Source: Candidatus Woesearchaeota archaeon (GTDB taxonomy: Archaea > Nanobdellota > Nanobdellia > Woesearchaeales > UBA11716). From it: a DNA stretch of 18,628 nt. Where the stretch lies: contig DUKR01000093.1 of assembly GCA_013329175.1 (NCBI GenBank), positions 1 to 18,628 of the forward strand, given 5' to 3'. The notes beneath the pieces are model-generated. The model searched no databases. It was not told the DNA's origin and was given only the letters and a program-made list of their open reading frames with translations. The stretch's first letter is position 1. Each line of letters begins with the position of its first letter. The position numbers and the translations under genes were made by a program. This document shows, one piece after another, positions 10,364-15,094 of this stretch.

Positions 10364-11692
10364 ATGCCCTACGACATCATCATAGGCAGGACTGAAGAGG
10401 ACAGGAAGAAGTACGGCAAGGACGGAACAATCCTCATCGGCAAGCAGTACGTGAGGATGGGGCAGACGACGTCGCTTTCCAACGAAATCTACCTTGACGT
10501 GACGCGCTCCCACGTCGTCTTCGTGTGCGGCAAGAGGGGGAGCGGAAAAAGCTACTCTATGGGGGTGATAACCGAAGGCATAGCCAATGTCCCTCTTGAG
10601 GTTCGTGAGAATATCTCCGTTGTCATGCTTGATACCATGGGCATCTACTGGACCATGAAATATGCCAACAAGCAGGATGAAGAGCTGCTTAGCCAATGGG
10701 GCCTCAAGGCTACAGGGCTTAATGTGCATGTGTATACTCCCTTTGGCTATTACCAGCAGATGAAAGAGAGCGGCATCCCGACAGACTTCCCTTTTTCCAT
10801 CAAGCCAACAGAGCTGACGCCAGCTGACTGGTGCCTGACCTTCAGCATAGGCATGCATGAGCAGCTTGGCGTGTTCATTGAGAGCATGATCAACAAGGTG
10901 AAGAAAGAAAAGAGAGAGTATGATATTGATGACATCATCAGGGCAATCGAGGCTGATGAGGAGTTTGATCAGGCGACAAGGACTGGCGCAAGGAACAGGT
11001 TTGAGGCTGCGAAGCTCTGGGGATTATTCTCAAAGGATGGAACGCCCATCACTGAGCTTGTGAAGGGAGGGCAGGTGACTATCCTTGATGTGGGCTGCTA
11101 TGCCATGATCCCTGGAGCTTCTGGACTTCGTGCACTGGTTATCGGCCTTGTCTCGCAGAGATTGTTTGTTGACCGCATGATTGCTCGAAAAGTCGAGGAG
11201 CTGAAATCCATCAAGTCAGAGATGCACTACCTCATGGATGAGGAGAAGAGCGAGAGGAGCAAGGAGGAGCCTCTCGTGTGGCTGGTTGTGGATGAGGCGC
11301 ATGAATTCCTCCCAAATGAGGGGAAGACAGCAGCATCTGACGCACTCATCACCATCCTGCGTGAGGGAAGGCAGCCTGGCATCTCGCTGATTCTTGCGAC
11401 GCAGCAGCCAGGGAAAATCCATACTGACGTCATGACGCAGAGCGATATCGTGCTTGCTCACAGTGTCACAGCCAAGCTTGATACCGAAGCTCTTGGTGCT
11501 CTCATGCAGTCGTACATGCGGGAGGGGCTTGACAAGCAGCTGAATTATCTTCCCAAGACAAAAGGAGCAGCAATAATCTTTGATGACACCAATGAGCGGA
11601 TGTATCCACTCAGGATTCGGCCAAGAATCACCTGGCATGGAGGAAGCTCTCCCTCTGCAATCAAGGAGAAGAAGAGGATATTTGAGTTTTAG
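10364..11692 (+). CDS. HerA/FtsK-superfamily ATPase (DUF87-like)
   Basis: The 442-residue protein has Walker A GKRGSGKS at residues 56-63, Walker B VWLVVDEAHEF at 305-315, a polar sensor stretch ILATQQP at 343-349 and LREGRQPG at 332-339, which holds candidate arginine-finger residues. This order is typical of HerA-type hexameric DNA-pumping ATPases. HerA works with the nuclease NurA in end resection, but no NurA or Mre11/Rad50 gene is in the window. About 50 residues precede the strand leading into Walker A, so the usual HAS-barrel is short or missing, and the protein may belong to a DUF87 subfamily rather than be HerA itself. The ATG at 10364 is supported by the TATA spacing; the ATG at 10360 is out of frame. 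The ATPase fold is secure; the role is inferred. Confidence 0.85.
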   Translation: MPYDIIIGRTEEDRKKYGKDGTILIGKQYVRMGQTTSLSNEIYLDVTRSHVVFVCGKRGSGKSYSMGVITEGIANVPLEVRENISVVMLDTMGIYWTMKYANKQDEELLSQWGLKATGLNVHVYTPFGYYQQMKESGIPTDFPFSIKPTELTPADWCLTFSIGMHEQLGVFIESMINKVKKEKREYDIDDIIRAIEADEEFDQATRTGARNRFEAAKLWGLFSKDGTPITELVKGGQVTILDVGCYAMIPGASGLRALVIGLVSQRLFVDRMIARKVEELKSIKSEMHYLMDEEKSERSKEEPLVWLVVDEAHEFLPNEGKTAASDALITILREGRQPGISLILATQQPGKIHTDVMTQSDIVLAHSVTAKLDTEALGALMQSYMREGLDKQLNYLPKTKGAAIIFDDTNERMYPLRIRPRITWHGGSSPSAIKEKKRIFEF

Positions 11693-11693
11693 T

Positions 11694-12290
11694 CCGCCTT
11701 TTAAACTAGTCGAGGAAGAAAAAAAGATAGAGAACAATCTTAAGAAGCTAGAAAAAGAATTTGAAGAGTATAAAGCAAAGCACATCGTGACTGTTACTGA
11801 GTTTCGCAAGGCACTGAAAATCAAAGCAGATACCAAGAAAACCTCCAAGGAGGTTGGTGCACGAAAAAGGCATAAAGCTTACACAAGGCACATTTCCGAG
11901 CGGATAGATTTCATCAAAGAGCTTATTCTCTCTCGGTGCCCTGATTGTAAGAAAAAACTGAAGGGAAAGACCACTATCAGGCATAGATATGTTACTGACA
12001 TCAAACTCATCTCTAGTCCAACCCGCTATGATATTCATCGCTACTACTGCACGAGCTGCAAGAAGATTGTCGAGCAGGAAGTCCCAAACGCTCTTCCCCA
12101 CGCCAGATTTGGCCTCGGGATTGTGCTTCTGGTGATGTATCTGCTGCTTGGCCTAAGGATGCCAGAGAAAAAAGTTTGCGAGTATTTCAAAAACCTCTAC
12201 AGCCTGCATATCAGCGAGGGGGAAATAGTTTGTATCCTCCGCCAACTCGCCGTAAATATGGCAGGGTGCCAACCAGAAAACACAATTTGA
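11694..12290 (+). pseudogene. Truncated IS66-type transposase
   Basis: The readable protein has a charged coiled-coil-like N terminus, a KEVGARKRHKAYTRHI stretch, two cysteine pairs (CPDC at 11937-11948, CTSC at 12048-12059) matching the IS66 zinc-finger domain, and then the beginning of the DDE domain (residues like LGLRMPEKKVCEYFKNLYSLHISEGEIV). It stops at 12290 after an unrelated NMAGCQPENTI tail. The rest of the DDE catalytic domain, with its acidic triad, is missing. IS66-family transposases are usually around 400-500 residues, against about 199 codons here. No clear start exists after the upstream stop; in-frame ATGs at 11580 and 11637 lie inside the ATPase gene. This is most likely an inactive remnant. 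Confidence 0.75.
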
Positions 12291-12321
12291 TACCACTAAA
12301 TAGTGAATAATAACCAAAAGA

Positions 12322-12329
12322 TTAATATA
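12322..12329 (+). promoter_or_regulatory. BRE/TATA promoter of the HD-domain gene
   Basis: TTAATATA is preceded by a purine/A-rich BRE-like CCAAAAG and is centred about 26 bp upstream of the ATG at 12352, so a leaderless transcript is predicted. A small dyad, CACTA-AA-TAGTG (12294-12305), lies just upstream and could be an operator, though it is short. Confidence 0.6.
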
Positions 12330-12351
12330 CTAGAAGTATATCAAAGATTAT

Positions 12352-13035
12352 ATGATTAATAATAAACAAGCTGTTCAAAATTTGGCTAGAAAATTAGTGG
12401 AAGCAAATCCATCTAATCTTAATGAACCTGATAATTATGTAGCTCATACTGGGCAAGTATATGATTTAGCATATGGAGTAGTAGGAAATATTCTTGCAAA
12501 ATATCACAGTATTCCATTGAATAGAGAAGAAGTGTCATTAGCTTCAGGATTGCATGACATTGGAAGACCTTTACAAAGTGACCAAATTTTTCATGAGTTA
12601 AGGGGTGCAGAATATATTGAAATAGAAGGATTAGAATCTACAGGATTTTCTGCTTCATTAAGAGATAGATACAGAATTGCACAAATGTTTAGGTCACATG
12701 GATGTGTTTATGGATTTTGGCAAGCATCAGAGTGCGCTGAAAAAAGAAAAGAATTTGAGCCATTAGAAGATTGCCTACTAATCCCAAGAAGCTGGCAGGA
12801 AGCTATTGTAACATATTCTGATTTAGCAAGTCATAATGGAGAACGAATTAAAGTTGAAGATAGAATGAGTGAATTGTTGAATAGATATGAAAATGACGCT
12901 AGATATAAGGATGGAATTGTTGTAAGAGTAGCAAGAGCTGGACTCAATAGAATCTTAGAATTGGCAGAAAGAGTTGAAGCTTTAGAACAGGGGAGATTAA
13001 CTGAGCAAGATGTTGCAAGATATGGATTTCTATAA
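12352..13035 (+). CDS. HD-domain phosphohydrolase, probably acquired
   Basis: This 227-residue protein carries the HD-superfamily metal ligands in order: H32 (VAHTG), H68-D69 (GLHDIG), H81 (FHELRG), H116 (RSHG) and D157 (TYSDLA). The H...HD...H...H...D pattern suggests a mono- or dinuclear metal phosphohydrolase acting on a nucleotide or other phosphoester; the substrate cannot be read from the sequence. No signal peptide or membrane segment is seen, so it is cytosolic. The ATG fits the promoter spacing. It has its own promoter and a T-rich terminator. Its AT-rich codons differ from all neighbours, and it sits beside a dead transposase, both signs of transfer. The HD fold is confident; any specific activity is not. 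Confidence 0.8.
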   Translation: MINNKQAVQNLARKLVEANPSNLNEPDNYVAHTGQVYDLAYGVVGNILAKYHSIPLNREEVSLASGLHDIGRPLQSDQIFHELRGAEYIEIEGLESTGFSASLRDRYRIAQMFRSHGCVYGFWQASECAEKRKEFEPLEDCLLIPRSWQEAIVTYSDLASHNGERIKVEDRMSELLNRYENDARYKDGIVVRVARAGLNRILELAERVEALEQGRLTEQDVARYGFL

Positions 13036-13059
13036 ATCTGTTTTCTGTGGCTCCATCTA

Positions 13060-13078
13060 TTTTTATTTATCTTTTTTT
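13060..13078 (+). terminator. T-rich terminator after the HD-domain gene
   Basis: Runs of T (TTTTT at about 13060, then a T7 run ending at 13078) lie 25-45 bp after the stop codon. Oligo-T tracts without a strong hairpin are typical archaeal intrinsic terminators. Confidence 0.5.
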
Positions 13079-13148
13079 CATACTTCTTTTATTCGGATAT
13101 CTTGGTTTAGATTCTTCTCAAATATTTTTAATGGATAACATTTTATGC

Positions 13149-14078
13149 TTATTTCAGCGCTCCAATGCTATACGACGCTACAAGCTCCCTCTTTGTCGCA
13201 TAGCCATTTTTCTTTGCCAGCTTGTCCATCCCCCTGATAATCCATGAGCCGTACTGGGCTGCAGCCTTTTTCTTCTGCGCTAGAGCTTTCCTTAACCCAA
13301 GCTTTTGGGCGTACTCCCTGACAGGGAGCTTGTCCTGCTCTCTTGTGATCTTCTGCTCAGGAGGAATCCTGAGCGCTGCGGTGATGACTTCCTGAGTGAG
13401 GAAGGGAAGGGCTGCAACAATACCGACAGCTTCAGCCAGAGCCATGATTCTCTGGATATCCCGCTGCCACATGGCTTTGAGGCCTGTTTCACACTCTTCT
13501 TTTACTGCGGAGTACCCTCTTTCTAATGCCTCCTCGTGCCTTTTGTAGCCGGCAAAAAGCTCTTCAGAGCCTAATCCTGAGAAGGCTGTCCTGCAGCCGT
13601 GCTGCTTTGCTTTTTTCATGCCAAAATACTCTACACAGCCTACTGAAACTTTCAGGACGTCAGGCTCACCAAGGATTTTGATGACTTCTTTGATGGATTC
13701 TTCTAACTCGCCAATGGTGATGATTGATTGGATATGCTTCAGGCCGAGGGCAGAGGCAATGGCAGCGCTTGATGCTTTGTCTTTTCCCCGCTCCATAGAT
13801 ATTGAGAAGCATGTGAAGGGAATGGCATTCTTCTTCAGGAGAAGGGCAAGCAGGGTCGAATCAATGCCTCCTGAAAAAAGCAGGCCAACAGGGGGTTTTG
13901 CCAGCCGTATGGTATTACCCTCTATGGCTCGTGCAAAGCCACCAGCGGCATTGGCAGGGGGAGGGTCACTCTTTTGATAGCCATCATTAATATCACCCTT
14001 TTTTGCGATTTCATCATCTCTTGCAATCGTTTCGATGAGGGATATCCACTCTCTTTCAGGAAGATTGTATGATTCCAT
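13149..14078 (-). CDS. Stand-alone asparagine-synthase-like PP-loop protein
   Basis: The 309-residue protein has the PP-loop ATP pyrophosphatase motif SGGIDS (residues 69-74) and the AsnB-type SGLGSEELFAGYKRH motif (167-181), then a PFLTQEV...LP...K region and a basic C-terminal RKALAQKKKAAAQYGS stretch typical of the AsnB synthase domain. AsnB adenylates the aspartate side chain and replaces AMP with ammonia. Full AsnB is about 500 residues or more with an N-terminal glutaminase; here that half and its Cys nucleophile are absent, replaced by about 60 unassigned residues. It may use free ammonia, a separate glutaminase, or another substrate. The ATG at 14078 fits a minus-strand TATA box. The PP-loop/AsnB fold is confident; asparagine synthesis is not established. 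Confidence 0.82.
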   Translation of the reverse strand: MESYNLPEREWISLIETIARDDEIAKKGDINDGYQKSDPPPANAAGGFARAIEGNTIRLAKPPVGLLFSGGIDSTLLALLLKKNAIPFTCFSISMERGKDKASSAAIASALGLKHIQSIITIGELEESIKEVIKILGEPDVLKVSVGCVEYFGMKKAKQHGCRTAFSGLGSEELFAGYKRHEEALERGYSAVKEECETGLKAMWQRDIQRIMALAEAVGIVAALPFLTQEVITAALRIPPEQKITREQDKLPVREYAQKLGLRKALAQKKKAAAQYGSWIIRGMDKLAKKNGYATKRELVASYSIGALK

Positions 14079-14105
14079 GTTTTTTCCAATGATAATGTGC
14101 AGTGG

Positions 14106-14112
14106 CTTATAT
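14106..14112 (-). promoter_or_regulatory. TATA-like box for the PP-loop gene
   Basis: On the minus strand the sequence reads ATATAAG, centred about 31 bp upstream of the ATG at 14078. This predicts a transcript start within a few bases of the start codon, so a very short or absent leader. Confidence 0.5.
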
Positions 14113-14216
14113 GGGTTTTCTCTTGCAGCAAGGCGCCATCAAAAAGGATAGCCTGCTTCGTTTGTCCCCTTGTCCTGCTGCGATGTTGTTTATTGTTTTT
14201 CCAAGATGCCGCATTG

Positions 14217-14238
14217 CCAGAAACGAAAGTTTCGCTGG
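14217..14238 (+). repeat. Hairpin repeat, copy A
   Basis: CCA, then stem GAAAC, loop GAAA, stem GTTTC, GC, then TGG. The GNRA-type loop and 5-bp stem are perfect, and CCA/TGG extends the pairing across a 2-nt bulge. It shares the CCAG...GCTG frame with copies B, C and D but has different stem bases. Confidence 0.55.
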
Positions 14239-14264
14239 TCGAGAAAGCTTTTTCGAAGAAAAGG

Positions 14265-14287
14265 CCAGGGACGAGTAGTCCCGCTGC
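14265..14287 (+). repeat. Hairpin repeat, copy B
   Basis: CCA, stem GGGAC, loop GAGTA, stem GTCCC, then GCTGC. Both stem strands differ from copy A in a way that keeps all five pairs. Its 3' end overlaps the beginning of the longer unit that contains copy C. Confidence 0.55.
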
Positions 14288-14324
14288 ACAGCTTGAGTGT
14301 ACCCAGGGACGCAAGTTTCGCTGC
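14286..14324 (+). repeat. 39-nt repeat unit 1 (contains hairpin copy C)
   Basis: The unit reads GCACAGCTTGAGT, GTACCCA, then stem GGGAC, loop GCAA, stem GTTTC, then GCTGC. It matches the unit at 14862-14900 at 33 of 39 positions. Two of the six differences fall in the stem and change G-U pairs to A-U and G-C, so pairing is kept. Confidence 0.65.
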
Positions 14325-14329
14325 TTCCC

Positions 14330-14355
14330 TGCCCTGACTATACCGTGGCAGGGCA
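14330..14355 (+). repeat. TGCCCTG/CAGGGCA hairpin
   Basis: This is a perfect 7-bp inverted repeat around a 12-nt loop, 6 nt after hairpin copy C. It could extend the same structured RNA or be a chance hairpin. Confidence 0.4.
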
Positions 14356-14773
14356 TCGCTCCCGAAAAAGGGCATCCCAAAAAGCTCATTGCCGATGGCT
14401 TATTTCCTATTCTGGCACTTTGTTTTTCTTTGAGCCGTTATTTGTGCTGCAAATGCCTATAATGATAATTCCGCCGCGCATGGTGCCCGCGCTCATCCTC
14501 CATGCCCGCAGGCAGCAGCGCGCCGAATTGTGGTAATGGCTGCAACAAATGGTCTTCTGCAAGCGCAGCCCGAGCCTTTTTTGTTTTCACTTTTTTTCTT
14601 CTTTTCTCCCTCGGAATTTCAAAGTGCATTATGCTCTGCAACGAATGGGATGAAGTTACGCATTGAATGTGGAAGTGATGGAAGTATGGCTAATGCCTTT
14701 TTTTCTAATGAGCTTTTGAGGGAATGCCCGCCCCCCATGAAGCTGCCTCCTCTCCCCAGGGCTTTTCAGGAGA

Positions 14774-14805
14774 GTGAAGTATTACCCCATAACGTAATAC
14801 TTCAC
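14774..14805. repeat. Perfect 12-bp inverted repeat
   Basis: GTGAAGTATTAC and GTAATACTTCAC are exact reverse complements around the loop CCCATAAC. This is the longest perfect dyad noticed in the window. Its left half plus loop (14775-14793) recurs with one mismatch at 15040-15058, next to the P-type ATPase promoter. It could be a regulator operator or an RNA hairpin. Confidence 0.7.
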
Positions 14806-14838
14806 CATTATGAAGCTTGGAGGCATTATCCCTACCAA

Positions 14839-15006
14839 GGGTACCTTCAATTGTCGCGAATGCGCAGCTTGAGTCGACCCAGAGACGCTAGTCTCGCTGC
14901 GCCGAGCCTCATATTCCCTGCAGTAGAGAACATCGGAGGGGGAAGTCCCTTACGGGGATACGATGTGCTCGCCGCGCAACAGTGCCGCGCGAGGCTGACG
15001 GTACCC
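14839..15006 (+). ncRNA. Possible structured RNA (weak candidate)
   Basis: GGGTACC (14839-14845) can pair with GGTACCC (15000-15006) and enclose three arms: GCGCAGC/GCTGCGC (14862-14902, with hairpin copy D inside), ACATCG/CGATGT (14930-14966, with TCCC/GGGA inside) and CTCGC/GCGAG (14968-14993). The fold would be a closed four-way junction of 168 nt. A 7-bp closing pair at this distance could arise by chance, and no known RNA family was recognised, so this is a suggestion only. Confidence 0.25.
14862..14900 (+). repeat. 39-nt repeat unit 2 (contains hairpin copy D)
   Basis: The unit reads GCGCAGCTTGAGT, CGACCCA, then stem GAGAC, loop GCTA, stem GTCTC, then GCTGC. In this copy the outer GCGCAGC pairs perfectly with GCTGCGC (ending at 14902), and the inner hairpin abuts the 3' outer strand, which would allow coaxial stacking. 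It matches unit 1 at 33 of 39 bases. Confidence 0.65.
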
Positions 15007-15039
15007 GACAAAAGGATGCACCTTTTTACTTCAACAAAC

Positions 15040-15058
15040 TGAACTATTACCCCATAAC
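15040..15058 (+). promoter_or_regulatory. Second copy of the 19-nt box, upstream of the cation pump
   Basis: TGAACTATTACCCCATAAC differs by one base from 14775-14793; the core TATTACCCCATAAC is identical over 14 nt. It ends 6 bp before the TATA-like TTTTTAAT, where an archaeal regulator could block or recruit transcription factors. I infer an operator for the pump gene, possibly responding to cations. Confidence 0.5.
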
Positions 15059-15064
15059 AAAAGG

Positions 15065-15072
15065 TTTTTAAT
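15065..15072 (+). promoter_or_regulatory. TATA-like box of the P-type ATPase gene
   Basis: TTTTTAAT, preceded by A-rich ACAAAAGG, is centred about 26 bp upstream of the ATG at 15095. This would give a leaderless transcript, which conflicts with the GGTGA motif at 15084-15088 unless another start site further upstream is also used. Confidence 0.45.
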
Positions 15073-15083
15073 GACCTGATACG

Positions 15084-15088
15084 GGTGA
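15084..15088 (+). promoter_or_regulatory. Shine-Dalgarno-like GGTGA deciding the ATPase start
   Basis: GGTGA is complementary to the typical archaeal 16S rRNA 3' end and sits 6 nt before the ATG at 15095. The ATG at 15091 is out of frame and too close. If it is used, transcription must begin before about 15080. Confidence 0.45.
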
Positions 15089-15094
15089 CAATGT

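Larger units (their letters stand above)
12270..13148. other. AT-rich island between the transposase remnant and the PP-loop gene
   Basis: Composition changes sharply near 12270. The HD-domain gene and its flanks are strongly AT-rich, with A/T at most third codon positions and Arg mostly AGA, while the genes on both sides are close to balanced or GC-leaning. The island starts where the transposase loses its family resemblance and ends at the stop codon of the minus-strand gene. I infer a horizontally acquired or transposon-associated segment. No terminal inverted repeats or target duplication were found by eye. Confidence 0.5.
14079..15094. other. 1-kb gene-poor region with structured repeats
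   Basis: No reading frame here resembles a protein: the long frames on both strands run through repeats and T-rich tracts. The region holds the PP-loop gene promoter at its left end, four related hairpins (14217-14238, 14265-14287, 14303-14324, 14879-14900), a near-palindrome CGAGAAAGCTTTTTCG (14240-14255), a TGCCCTG/CAGGGCA hairpin (14330-14355), T-rich tracts (14577-14608 and about 14697-14705), a perfect 12-bp inverted repeat (14774-14805) and the pump promoter at its right end. Confidence 0.6.

Noticed and set aside
11580..11693. Transposase start at the ATG at 11580
   Set aside because: This part overlaps the conserved 3' end of the HerA-like gene and gives no transposase-like residues; resemblance begins only after about 11700.
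13047..13247. 66-codon hydrophobic plus-strand frame after the HD gene
   Set aside because: Its hydrophobic start comes from the T-rich terminator, and the rest is antisense to the PP-loop gene.
14097..14462. 121-codon plus-strand frame
   Set aside because: It crosses three hairpin copies, is rich in Cys and Ser without pattern, and starts inside the promoter of the minus-strand gene.
14936..14949. Resemblance to the conserved GGAAAGTCC region of RNase P RNA
   Set aside because: The sequence only partly matches, and the second conserved region (ACAGAAA/GGCTTA type) is not found nearby.
14530..15042. 170-codon plus-strand frame between the PP-loop gene and the pump
   Set aside because: It runs through the T-rich tract, the 12-bp palindrome and repeat unit 2, has no recognisable domain and a residue mix typical of non-coding DNA.
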